Positions 32,241 through 40,059 of a stretch of 48,637 bases of DNA are shown here, piece after piece; within the stretch, counting starts at the first letter, position 1, and each line of letters starts with the position of its first letter. The DNA is from Reyranella sp. GTDB lineage: Bacteria > Pseudomonadota > Alphaproteobacteria > Reyranellales > Reyranellaceae. The position numbers were made by a program, and so were the translations under genes. The stretch covers positions 2,753 to 51,389 of the forward strand of contig JAQSDW010000071.1 in assembly GCA_029946105.1 (NCBI GenBank), given 5' to 3'. The notes under the pieces are model-generated. The model saw only the letters and a program-made list of their open reading frames with translations. It had not been told where the DNA came from and ran no database searches.

Positions 32241-32316
32241 TGGTGCCCCGAGACGGAATCGAACCGCCGACCCCATCATTACGAATGACGTGCTCTACCA
32301 GCTGAGCTATCGGGGC
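32241..32316 (-). tRNA. tRNA-Thr(CGT)
   Basis: This is a complete 76-nt cloverleaf on the minus strand, read 32316 to 32241. The acceptor GCCCCGA pairs with TCGGGGC; the D-arm is GCTC-AGCTGGTA-GAGC. The anticodon stem CGTCA/TGATG encloses the loop TTCGTAA, giving anticodon CGT. The T-arm is GGCGG-TTCGATT-CCGTC, and CCA is encoded. It is a favoured integration target type; a degenerate copy of its 3' half lies at 26634. Confidence 0.97.
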
Positions 32317-32413
32317 ACGGCGGCGGGTTTAGGGGAAAGCCGGCGGCGGCGCAAGACGGCGTTTCGGCCGAAAACGAAGCATCCGGGCGACCGACCCGCT
32401 ATAGAAGCCCGCC

Positions 32414-33865
32414 ATGACGACGACGCTTGCCCTCCTGCCGCTCCTGCTGGTGCTCGGCCTGCTCGCCTCGGGCCGCGCCAGCGCCTTTGTCGCGGGCCTC
32501 GCGGGCCTTTCGGCGACGCTGGCCGCCTCGGCGGTGATCGTCACCCAGCAGCAGGGCGGCGCTGCCCTCGCCGGACTCTTCCTGCGCGAGACCTCGGCCG
32601 GGCTTTGGCTGTCCTGGCACGTCATCGCCATCATCGCTGCCGGCATGTTCTTCCACCGCTGCCAGCAGGCGCGCGGCAGTTCGGCCAACGGCGCCGTCCT
32701 CGAAGCCAATCCGCGCCGGCTGTGGTCGGTGTGCTTCCTGCTGGCGCCGTTCGCCGAATCGGTGACGGGCTTCGGCGTCGGCTACATCATCGCGCTGGCA
32801 GCATTGCGCCGGCTGGGACTGGGCGGCATGTCGGCCCTGCTGCTCGGGCTCTACAGCCAGTCCCTGGTGCCATGGGGCGCGCTCGCCACCGGCACGACCG
32901 TGGGCGCCACCCTGGCCGGCCTGACACCCAACCAGCTCGGTCTCAGCTCGGCATGGCTCCAGCTCCCGATCCACGCACTCTATCTCGCGTTCTACTGGCG
33001 CTTCGCCCGCGAGGCGGGCTTCGCCACATCGCTGGCGCAGAAGCTCGACGATGTGCTGTGGACCGCGCTGCTGCTGGCGCTGGTCTGGCTGTTCAACGAT
33101 TACAGCGACGTCGAGATCGCCGGCGCCGCGCCCACGGCGCTGTTGCTGGCGCTGCGCTTCTGGCGGGACGAGCGGCCGGATGCGGCGCGACTCAAGGCGG
33201 CGCTTCATGCCAATGCGCCCTATGTGGCGCTCACCCTGGCGCTCTGCGCCACGCGGCTGGTGCCGCCGCTGCGCGATTTCCTGAAGCCGCTGTGGGCGAT
33301 GCGGCCGTTCGAAAATCAGCCGGCGTTCGCGCCGCTCTACGCGCCGGGCTTCTGGCTGGTCTCGATCGGGCTGGTCGTGGTTGTTTTTGCACGCGCATCG
33401 CTCGGCAGGGTGCTCGCCGAGACCGGCCGCGGCGCGTGGCGCTCCTGCGCCGTCACGCTGCTGTTCGTGGTCATGGCGGAATTCTACGTCGGCTCGGGCA
33501 TGGCGACCTCGATCGCCGAGGCGCTGCGCGCCGTGGCCGGCCGTGGCGCCGCCGTCAGCGTGCCACTGTTCGCCGCCGTCGGCGGCTTCCTGACCGGCGG
33601 CGGTTCCGCCGCCAACGCCATGCTGATGCCGATGGTCACCGCCCTCGCGCGCGCGATCCAGGTCGATCCGGCCTGGATCGCGGCGGTGCAGAACAGTGTC
33701 TGCACCAACCTCACCATGCTGTCGCCCATTCGCGTGTCGATGGGAGCCTCCATCCTCGCGCTGCCGTCGGCCGAGGCCATGCTCTACCGCCGCGCCTGGC
33801 CGCTCGCCCTGCCGCCGCTGCTGACCGGTTTCGCCGCCATTCTGGTGCTGCTGGCATCGGGCTGA
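32414..33865 (+). CDS. L-lactate permease-like (LctP family) transporter
   Basis: This is a 483-residue polytopic membrane protein with about 12 hydrophobic segments. APFAESVTGFGVGYIIALAA and FLTGGGSAANAMLMPMVTAL followed by QNSVCTNLTMLSPIRVSMG correspond to the conserved half-repeats of the LctP lactate/glycolate permeases. It is shorter than E. coli LctP (about 550) and diverged. It is followed by a hydroxyacid dehydrogenase-like gene, suggesting uptake and oxidation of a short hydroxy acid. It begins 97 bp beyond the tRNA gene on the opposite strand. Confidence 0.75.
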   Translation: MTTTLALLPLLLVLGLLASGRASAFVAGLAGLSATLAASAVIVTQQQGGAALAGLFLRETSAGLWLSWHVIAIIAAGMFFHRCQQARGSSANGAVLEANPRRLWSVCFLLAPFAESVTGFGVGYIIALAALRRLGLGGMSALLLGLYSQSLVPWGALATGTTVGATLAGLTPNQLGLSSAWLQLPIHALYLAFYWRFAREAGFATSLAQKLDDVLWTALLLALVWLFNDYSDVEIAGAAPTALLLALRFWRDERPDAARLKAALHANAPYVALTLALCATRLVPPLRDFLKPLWAMRPFENQPAFAPLYAPGFWLVSIGLVVVVFARASLGRVLAETGRGAWRSCAVTLLFVVMAEFYVGSGMATSIAEALRAVAGRGAAVSVPLFAAVGGFLTGGGSAANAMLMPMVTALARAIQVDPAWIAAVQNSVCTNLTMLSPIRVSMGASILALPSAEAMLYRRAWPLALPPLLTGFAAILVLLASG

Positions 33866-33913
33866 TTTGGCCTTATGATCCCGCCCGCAACACCGGAATT
33901 GTGGGAGAGAACG

Positions 33914-34783
33914 ATGGCCAAGGTGGCATTTCTGGGTCTGGGCGTGATGGGCTTTCCGATGGCGGGGCATCTGGCCGCCAAGGGCCACGACGTGACCGTC
34001 TACAACCGTACCTTCGCCAAGGCCGAGGCGTGGACCCAGAAGCACAAGGGCAAGGCCGCCAGGACGCCGAAGGAAGCGGCGGCCGGTCAGGAGATCGTGT
34101 TCTCCTGCGTGGGCGACGACAATCATCTGCGCGCGGTGATGCTGGGCGAGAGCGGCGCGCTTGCCGGCATGGCCAAGGGCGCGATCATGTTCGACAACAC
34201 CACGGCCTCGGCCGACATCGCCCGTGAGCTCCACGCGGCAGCGAAGAAGATCGGCGTCGACTTCATCGATGCGCCCGTTTCGGGCGGACAGGCGGGCGCG
34301 GAGAACGGCCAGCTCACCGTGATGTGCGGCGGCGAGCAGGCGCCGTTCGACAGAGCCAAGCCCGTGGCCGATGCCTTCGCCAAGGCAGTGACTCTGATCG
34401 GCCCGCCGGGCTCGGGCCAGATCACCAAGATGATGAACCAGATGTGCATCGCCGGCCTCGTCCAGACGCTGTCCGAGGCGCTCAATCTCGGTCAGCGCGC
34501 CGGCCTCGACATGGACAAGGTGATGAGCGCCATCTCCAAGGGCGCGGCGCAAAGCTGGCAGATGGACAATCGCTGGCAGAACATGATCGCTGGCAAGTTC
34601 GACTACGGCTTCGCCGTCGACTGGATGCGCAAGGACCTCGGCATCGCCATGGCCGAGGGCAAGCGCTGGAAGGCGCAGATGCCGGTGGTCGCCCTGGTCG
34701 ACCAGTTCTATCAGCGCGTCCAGGAGCGCGGTGGCGGACGCTGGGACACGTCGAGCCTGATCCAGCCGCTGCAGAAGCCGTAA
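33914..34783 (+). CDS. 3-hydroxyisobutyrate dehydrogenase-family (beta-hydroxyacid) dehydrogenase
   Basis: This is a 289-residue NAD(P)-dependent enzyme. VAFLGLGVMGFPMAGHLAAKG is the dinucleotide loop and family signature. FIDAPVSGGQAGAENGQLTVM is the substrate-binding motif, and the Lys in GSGQITKMMNQMCIAG is the usual catalytic base. The family includes 3-hydroxyisobutyrate dehydrogenase and tartronate semialdehyde reductase. I chose the ATG at 33914, with GGGAGAG upstream. It lies between a lactate-permease-like gene and a GST, all in the same direction with short gaps. Confidence 0.9.
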   Translation: MAKVAFLGLGVMGFPMAGHLAAKGHDVTVYNRTFAKAEAWTQKHKGKAARTPKEAAAGQEIVFSCVGDDNHLRAVMLGESGALAGMAKGAIMFDNTTASADIARELHAAAKKIGVDFIDAPVSGGQAGAENGQLTVMCGGEQAPFDRAKPVADAFAKAVTLIGPPGSGQITKMMNQMCIAGLVQTLSEALNLGQRAGLDMDKVMSAISKGAAQSWQMDNRWQNMIAGKFDYGFAVDWMRKDLGIAMAEGKRWKAQMPVVALVDQFYQRVQERGGGRWDTSSLIQPLQKP

Positions 34784-34787
34784 GCCC

Positions 34788-35417
34788 ATGAGCGGTTACA
34801 CGCTCTGGGGACGTCCCGGCTGGGGCTCGGCGATCGTCGAGGCCCAGCTCGACTGGTATGGGCTGCCCTTCACCTTCGAGCCGGTCGAGGATCTCTTCCG
34901 AACGCCGGGGGCGAAGGCCAGGCTCGAGAAGGTGAATCCGCTCGCCCAGGTGCCGACGCTGGTACTGCCCGATGGCAGCATCATGAGCGAGAGTGCGGCG
35001 ATCACGCTGCTGCTGGCCGACATCACGGGCAAGGATACGCTCGTGCCCAGAGCTGACGCGCCGGAGCGCGCGAAGTTCCTGCGCTGGCTGGTCTACATGG
35101 TGGCCAACATCTACCCGACCTTCACCTATGCCGACGATCCGGCGCGCTTCGTGTCGGTCAATGCCGCGCGCGATCCGTTCCGCGCCGCCACCGACGCCTA
35201 TGCCCAGCGGCTGTGGCACCAGGTCGAGAGCGAGACCGGCAGCCCGTGGTTCCTGGGCGAACGCTTCTCCGCCCTCGACATCTTTATCAACATCATGACG
35301 CGCTGGCGTCCCAAGCGCGGCTGGTTCGAGGGCGAGACGCCGAAGCTGTTCGCCATTGCGCGCAAGGCCGATGCGCTGCCAGAGCTGAAAGAAGTGTGGA
35401 AGAGGAATTATCCATGA
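34788..35417 (+). CDS. glutathione S-transferase
   Basis: This is a 209-residue cytosolic GST. The N-terminal thioredoxin-like domain has YTLWGRPGWGSAIVEAQLDW, with NPLAQVPTLVLPDGSIMSES as the cis-Pro and glutathione-binding Ser motif. The helical C-terminal domain contains PWFLGERFSALDIFINIM, the capping motif of the fold. It starts 4 nt after the dehydrogenase stop and its stop overlaps the next ATG (ATGA), so it is in the same operon. The substrate is unknown. Confidence 0.92.
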   Translation: MSGYTLWGRPGWGSAIVEAQLDWYGLPFTFEPVEDLFRTPGAKARLEKVNPLAQVPTLVLPDGSIMSESAAITLLLADITGKDTLVPRADAPERAKFLRWLVYMVANIYPTFTYADDPARFVSVNAARDPFRAATDAYAQRLWHQVESETGSPWFLGERFSALDIFINIMTRWRPKRGWFEGETPKLFAIARKADALPELKEVWKRNYP

Positions 35418-36397
35418 GACGCCGCGGCTTCGTTGCGCTCGCTGCCACTTCCGCTGTCGTCGCATCCGCCCGCGCGCCAGCCTTTGCTCAGGGGGGCGCC
35501 TATCCCGACAAGCCGATCACCATGGTCGTGCCGGCGCCGCCGGGCGGCGGCACCGACCTGGTCGCGCGTCTCTATTCCGACCTCCTGTCGCAGGAACTCG
35601 GCCAGCAGGTGCTGGTCGACAACAAGGGCGGCGGCAACGGCAACGTCGGTACCGCCTTCGTCGCGCGCGCCAAGCCCGATGGCTACACGCTCCTGATGCA
35701 GTATTCGGCCTACCATTCGGCCAATCCGGCGCTGATCAAGGAGCTGAACTGGAAGCCCGACGATTTTGCCGGCGTCGCCATGGGTGCCGTGGCCCCGCAT
35801 GTCATCGTCATCGCCAAGAAGGTCCCGGCAGACGATCTCAAGAGCTTCATCGCCTACGCCCAGGCCAACAAAGGCAAGCTGAACTACGCCTCGGTGGGCG
35901 CCGGTTCGGTGCCGCATCTCGGCGGCGTTCTGCTCAACAAGGCAGCCGGCATTGACCTCACGCACATCCCCTACAAGGGCGCCGGGCCGGCGACGCAGGA
36001 CCTCGTGGCGGGCCAGGTCGAGTTGATGGTCGTGACGCCGCCCTCGGTGTCGGGTCACATCCGCAATGGCAACGTGAAGGCGCTGGCGATCGCCAGCGAT
36101 CAGCGCCATCCCGCTTTCCCCGACATCCCGACCACGGCCGAGGCCGGCCTGCCCGGCTTCACGCTCGACGGCTGGTTCGCGCTGTTCGCACCTGCCGGCA
36201 CGCCGCAGCCCATCGTCGACAAATTGAACACAGCGATGCGCAAGATCGGCAAGATGGAAGCCGTCGTCGCCCGCGCCAGCCAGCTCGGCACTGTGCTGAA
36301 GGACTGGACGCCGGCCCAGATGGACAGCTTCGCCAAGGGCGAGGTCGAGACCTGGGGCAAGGTGATCCGCGACAACAACATCACCTTCACCGAGTAG
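35414..36397 (+). CDS. Bug/TctC-family binding protein
   Basis: This is a 327-residue periplasmic protein. The signal peptide RRRGFVALAATSAVVASARA ends at AFAQ. The mature sequence has YPDKPITMVVPAPPGGGTDL, LGQQVLVDNKGGGNGNVG and IPYKGAGPATQDLVAGQV, the Bug-family hallmarks. It is translationally coupled to the GST gene. No TctA/TctB membrane genes accompany it. It may bind a carboxylate related to the substrate of the upstream permease and dehydrogenase. Confidence 0.92.
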   Translation: MRRRGFVALAATSAVVASARAPAFAQGGAYPDKPITMVVPAPPGGGTDLVARLYSDLLSQELGQQVLVDNKGGGNGNVGTAFVARAKPDGYTLLMQYSAYHSANPALIKELNWKPDDFAGVAMGAVAPHVIVIAKKVPADDLKSFIAYAQANKGKLNYASVGAGSVPHLGGVLLNKAAGIDLTHIPYKGAGPATQDLVAGQVELMVVTPPSVSGHIRNGNVKALAIASDQRHPAFPDIPTTAEAGLPGFTLDGWFALFAPAGTPQPIVDKLNTAMRKIGKMEAVVARASQLGTVLKDWTPAQMDSFAKGEVETWGKVIRDNNITFTE

Positions 36398-36546
36398 GCC
36401 CCGGGGAAGAGCCGTTTTCCGGCACACCTCGTTGTGCCACGCAGTGTTCGGCCGCCTGTGCCAGAAGTCGCCATCAAGCCCTTGAACGAACAGGGCAATC
36501 CCTCCCTGATCGGCTGTGCCGTCACCGGCGGATGGCGCTCGTCCAG

Positions 36547-36710
36547 AACGTCTGCCTCAACGCCCACGACCTGGTTGAAGCAGCGGCCTCGAGGCGGTCC
36601 TCCTGACCGGCACCGACCTCGCGCCGATCTTCGACGAGGAAACGGCAGGCAAACGGCCATACGACAGTGCAATTACAAGGTGCACTCAGAGGTATCCTTA
36701 CGACCTTTGA
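36547..36710. pseudogene. gene remnants: ACT-protein 3' end (minus) and racemase-like C-terminus (plus)
   Basis: Bases 36547-36588 match 37834-37874, the end of the ACT-domain gene, with about 36 of 42 identical and one gap; on the minus strand they read NQVVGV. Right beside it on the plus strand, 36588-36710 reads LEAVLLTGTDLAPIFDEETA and then a stop, which looks like the C-terminal end of an aspartate/glutamate racemase. Neither has a start. The rest of 36398-36847 contains nothing I can recognise. Confidence 0.4.
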
Positions 36711-36847
36711 CCTGCTACGGCGTCTTCTGCAGTTGGTGAACTCCCAGCCAATGACTTCCGGCTTCTCGGTATTGCCGGAGCGACGGCGGGCGACGGGACA
36801 GAAGCATTCGCCTGCGGCCCAAAGCATACATCGAGGAAGGACGCGCC

Positions 36848-37816
36848 ATGCGCCCAGTCGGGATAGTGATCTCGCTCGCCACCGCCTTGGCGGTCACTTC
36901 GGTGCACGCCGGGGAATTCGCCATTTCGAGCATCCACCCGTTCGATCCACCGACCGTCCAGGCAGTGGATTCGATGGGCAGGCAGATCGAACTGCGCACT
37001 GGCGGCAAGCATACGATCAGGAGAGCGGTGCTGTCGGTCGACATGGACTCGGAGAGCTTCCTGATCGCCAGCCTTCGCAACGGCTCGCTCGAGATGGGCC
37101 GCGTCAACGTCGAGTCGCTGAACGACATCGTGTCGGCGACCATTGTTCCGTCTTTGCCGTTCCTGTTCAAATCCCGGGAGCACCTGCGCGACGTCCTCGA
37201 CGGACCGATCGGTGCTGAAATCCTGGCTGCCATGGAGCCGGCCGGCCTGGTCGGCCTTTGCTTCTATGACGTCGGGGCACGCTCACTCTATGCCAAGCGC
37301 CCTATCCGAACCATCGCCGACATCAAGGGCATGACGGCCCGCATTCAATCGTCGACCATGTCGGCCGCCATGATGCACGCAGTGGGCGCGAAGGTATCGA
37401 CGATCTCCCACGACCGGGTGCCCGTTTCGCTCAAGCACGGCATCATAGATGCCGCAGAGAGCAGCTGGGCCGCCTACATCTCGTCGAGCGACAACCAGAT
37501 GGCACGCTTCTTCAGCCCAACGGAGCATTCGATGGCGCCGGAGGTGCTGGTGTTCTCGAAGAACGTCTGGAACAGGCTCACGAAAGAGGAACAGACGATC
37601 ATCCGGATGGCGGCCAAGGAATCGGTCGCGCTGATGCGCAAGGTATGGGACGAGCGCGAAGGATCTGCCCGCGCCGCCGTCGAGCAGTCGGGGTCGATCT
37701 GGGTCGACAACGTCGACAGGAAGTCGTTCAGCGATGCCATGTTTCCGGTTCGGGCTCGCTTTCTGATTGAGCCCAAGCTGCAGGACATGGTCAATCGCAT
37801 CCAGGCGACCCACTAG
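36848..37816 (+). CDS. TRAP transporter solute-binding protein (DctP family)
   Basis: This is a 322-residue periplasmic binding protein. The signal peptide is RPVGIVISLATALAVTSVHA, cleaved before GEFAISS. The fold is supported by LRNGSLEMGRVNVESL, the conserved segment LYAKRPIRTIADIKGMTARI with the carboxylate-binding Arg, and SWAAYISSSDNQMARFF. GAGGAAGG lies 7 nt before the ATG. No dctQ/dctM membrane genes are nearby, so it is an orphan subunit. Organic acids are the expected ligands. Confidence 0.9.
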   Translation: MRPVGIVISLATALAVTSVHAGEFAISSIHPFDPPTVQAVDSMGRQIELRTGGKHTIRRAVLSVDMDSESFLIASLRNGSLEMGRVNVESLNDIVSATIVPSLPFLFKSREHLRDVLDGPIGAEILAAMEPAGLVGLCFYDVGARSLYAKRPIRTIADIKGMTARIQSSTMSAAMMHAVGAKVSTISHDRVPVSLKHGIIDAAESSWAAYISSSDNQMARFFSPTEHSMAPEVLVFSKNVWNRLTKEEQTIIRMAAKESVALMRKVWDEREGSARAAVEQSGSIWVDNVDRKSFSDAMFPVRARFLIEPKLQDMVNRIQATH

Positions 37817-37829
37817 AAGGCTCGGTGAC

Positions 37830-38096
37830 CTAAAACGTCTGCCTGACGCCCACGATCTGGCTGAGGCAGAGGCCGATATGCTCGGCGGTATCGGAGGCTA
37901 GCCCTACGACCTCGATCTCGACATTGAGCGCATCGGCATCGGCCTGGGCGAAGACGCGCGCCGGCACGAGGCCGCGCTTGGCCAGCAGCTCAAGCGCGCG
38001 CGGCAGCACACCGGGTTCGGCATCGGCCTCGAAACAGTATCGGACGATGGAGTTGCTACGCTTGAGAGCGAGGACGCCATGTGACGTGGTGGACAT
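37830..38096 (-). CDS. small ACT-domain protein
   Basis: This is an 88-residue product starting MSTTSHGVLALKRSNSIVRY. A single ACT-like ferredoxin fold fits (FEADAEPGVLPRALELLAKR, then VFAQADADALNVEIEVVG, and CLSQIVGVRQTF). ACT domains bind amino acids, as in the small subunit of acetolactate synthase; a free one may be a regulatory subunit. I chose the ATG at 38096 since the frame further upstream overlaps the divergent lactonase-like gene's leader. A degraded copy of its 3' end lies at 36547. Confidence 0.7.
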   Translation of the reverse strand: MSTTSHGVLALKRSNSIVRYCFEADAEPGVLPRALELLAKRGLVPARVFAQADADALNVEIEVVGLASDTAEHIGLCLSQIVGVRQTF

Positions 38097-38274
38097 CGGA
38101 AGATTCCCTGGATGAATTGAGGGCGAACGCAGCAACGCGGCGGTTTGCAGTGCAAACCGTGGTGCTAATTCGCCGTCCCAGGGAATTCCGACCGACCATG
38201 TCGAGAGCAGTATAGCGCCGGGACCGGCCGGCGGGCTACGCTCTTGGCAACGGCCCATCGGGAAGGAAACAAAG

Positions 38275-39090
38275 ATGCGTTCGACGCCCATTTACGAGGT
38301 TCATGCTGTCAAATACGCCCACCTGCCGCGCAAGGCGTGGGAAGTGCAGATCAACCCCGACCCGCACGATGCCGACTTCCCGATGGACTATTTCGTCTGG
38401 GTGGCGATTCCGCTCGACGAGGAAGGCCACCGTGTCATCGGCGGCAAGCCGATCGTGATCGACACCGGCTTCAACGCCGAGGTCGGCAAGGGCCGCGGCC
38501 GCGAAGTGAAGAAGAATCCCGCCGACCTGCTGGTCCACCTCGACGTCGACGCCAAGACTGTCGAGGACGTCATCATTACCCACCTGCACTACGACCATGT
38601 CGGCAACTGGGACCGCTTCCCCAAGGCGCGCTTTCATCTGCAGGACAAGGAGATGAACTTCGCCACCGGCCGGCACATGTGCAAGGACCCGTTCCGCCAC
38701 GCCTACGAGATCGAGGACATCGTCGGCATGATTCGCGCGGTCTACGGCAAGCGCGTCGTGTTCCACGACGGCGACGAGGAGATCCAGCCCGGCATCTCGG
38801 TGCACCTGATCGGCGGCCACACCGCCGGCATCCAGTCGGTGCGCATCATGACCCGGAACGGCTGGCTCGTGCTGGCCTCCGACGCCAGCCACTATTTCTG
38901 GGGCGTCAACAATGACAAGCTGTTCGCCATCGTCTACTCGGTGGCCGACATGCTGGCGGGCTACGACCGGTTGAAGAAGCTGGCCGACGGCAGGATCGAG
39001 ATGGTGATCCCCGGCCACGACGCCGAGGTCATGACGCGCTATCCGGCGTCGAAGAAGGGCCTCGAAGGCATCAGCGTCAGGCTGGACTGA
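38275..39090 (+). CDS. MBL-fold hydrolase, N-acyl-homoserine-lactonase-like
   Basis: This is a 271-residue MBL-fold protein with H103-L-H105-Y-D107-H108 (VIITHLHYDHVGN). It has later metal-ligand candidates in LIGGHTAGIQSV, LASDASHYF and VIPGHDAEVM. The overall pattern is that of AttM/AiiA-like lactonases. Whether it cleaves acyl-homoserine lactones or another lactone cannot be told; no luxR or luxI genes are nearby. The start ATG is preceded by AAGGAAAC. It stands alone and a REP-like repeat follows it. Confidence 0.85.
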   Translation: MRSTPIYEVHAVKYAHLPRKAWEVQINPDPHDADFPMDYFVWVAIPLDEEGHRVIGGKPIVIDTGFNAEVGKGRGREVKKNPADLLVHLDVDAKTVEDVIITHLHYDHVGNWDRFPKARFHLQDKEMNFATGRHMCKDPFRHAYEIEDIVGMIRAVYGKRVVFHDGDEEIQPGISVHLIGGHTAGIQSVRIMTRNGWLVLASDASHYFWGVNNDKLFAIVYSVADMLAGYDRLKKLADGRIEMVIPGHDAEVMTRYPASKKGLEGISVRLD

Positions 39091-39112
39091 GAGATCTCTG
39101 CAACAAACCAGG

Positions 39113-39183
39113 TGTCATCCCGAACGAAGTGAGGGACCTTTCGCGGCGCCTGCAAAGATCCATCACTCACGCTCGGGATGACA
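39113..39183. repeat. REP-like inverted repeat
   Basis: Arms TGTCATCCCGA (39113-39123) and TCGGGATGACA (39173-39183) are perfectly complementary and enclose about 50 bp containing GAAGTGAGGGACCTTTCG. It fills the convergent gap between the lactonase-like gene and ribH. This type of element is usually dispersed in many copies. Confidence 0.7.
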
Positions 39184-39249
39184 GCGTTCGTTTAACTTCC
39201 GCTCACGCGCAGTCACTTCTCTCGACGTTCCACAGCGTCTTGCAAGGGC

Positions 39250-39684
39250 CTACGCCGCCATCGACGCGCGGGCTTTCCCAATCATCAGAGCCGCGCTTGC
39301 GGCTTCACGCCCTTTCTCGACGAAGTGCGCGCGATAGATCTGATTGTGGTGTTCGGTCTCCTGATACTGATGCGGTGTCAGCGAAACCGACAAAACAGGC
39401 ACGCCTGTATCCATGCCGGCGCGCATCAGCCCGTCCACGACTGCTTGGGCGACAAATTCGTGACGATAAATTCCTCCATCGACGACGAACGCGGCGGCGA
39501 CGACCGCAGCATACCGCCCTGTTGCCGCGAGGTTGCGTGAAAACAACGGCATCTCGAAAGCACCCGGAACGTCGAATACCTCGACGTGCTCGGCCGGAAC
39601 CAGTTCGAGGAATCCGTCGAGCGCTCGGTCTACGATGTCAGCGTGCCACCTGGCTTTGACGAAGGCATAGCGGGCGGGTGTCAT
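39250..39684 (-). CDS. ribH: 6,7-dimethyl-8-ribityllumazine synthase, type II
   Basis: This is a 144-residue enzyme joining ribitylaminouracil and dihydroxybutanone phosphate to make the riboflavin precursor. Motifs are FDVPGAFEMPLFSR (phosphate and substrate binding) and VVDGGIYRHEFVAQAVVDGL with the catalytic His75; W13 should stack on the substrate. The form VVAAAFVVDGGIYRHEF resembles the decameric RibH2 of Brucella and Mesorhizobium. AAAGGAG lies 7 nt before the ATG. No other rib gene is adjacent, and an FMN riboswitch in its leader controls it. Confidence 0.95.
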   Translation of the reverse strand: MTPARYAFVKARWHADIVDRALDGFLELVPAEHVEVFDVPGAFEMPLFSRNLAATGRYAAVVAAAFVVDGGIYRHEFVAQAVVDGLMRAGMDTGVPVLSVSLTPHQYQETEHHNQIYRAHFVEKGREAASAALMIGKARASMAA

Positions 39685-39765
39685 GGCGATCTCCTTTGGC
39701 GAACAGACACGTCACCCAAGGCGATCACGCACGACCTTGCTGCTCCAAAAGAGCAGCAGGCCACA

Positions 39766-39905
39766 CGTTCTCTTTCATCCGGACTGTTACCGTCGGCTCA
39801 GGCATCACACCTGATCTGCTTGACCCTTCTTGTGGAAGGCGCTCGCGGGCTCGCAACTGACGCTGCATACCGCCGGTAGGGATTTTCACCCTGCCCTGAG
39901 AACGC
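39766..39905 (-). promoter_or_regulatory. FMN riboswitch (RFN element)
   Basis: On the minus strand the conserved core is present in order. It runs from AGGGCAGGGTGAAAATCCC through TACCGGCGGTATGC, the variable arm with GCGAGCGCC and GCCTGAGCCGACGGTAACAG to TCCGGATGAAAGAGAACG. A hairpin (TGCTGCTC/GAGCAGCA, 39738-39758) without a T-run follows, about 40 nt before the ribH ribosome site. That suggests control by translation or anti-sequestration rather than simple termination. Binding FMN should switch ribH off. Confidence 0.95.
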
Positions 39906-40059
39906 GGAAACCATAAGGGTAGGGCCACGAGCTGGCAATATTCGGAAAGCACCTCCGCCCACATCGGGTCGAAAGAGCTGTTGTGCATCGAGGGCGAGCC
40001 GTCAGATTTTCACCATCGGGTGATCACTGCGACACCATTGGTTCAATTTCCACTTCGTG

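Noticed and set aside
32399..34789. Minus-strand open frame of about 800 codons opposite the permease and dehydrogenase
   Set aside because: It is His/Gln/Arg/Gly-rich shadow sequence; the plus strand encodes recognisable enzymes with short spacings.
37830..38291. Longer 153-residue version of the ACT-domain protein
   Set aside because: The first 65 residues overlap the start of the divergent lactonase-like gene and have no ACT-like character; the ATG at 38096 gives a compact single domain.
39725..39988. Minus-strand ORF beginning MHNSSFDPMWAEVLSEYCQL upstream of ribH
   Set aside because: Its second half runs through the FMN aptamer, so the sequence is explained by RNA conservation; the first 35 codons alone are not convincing.
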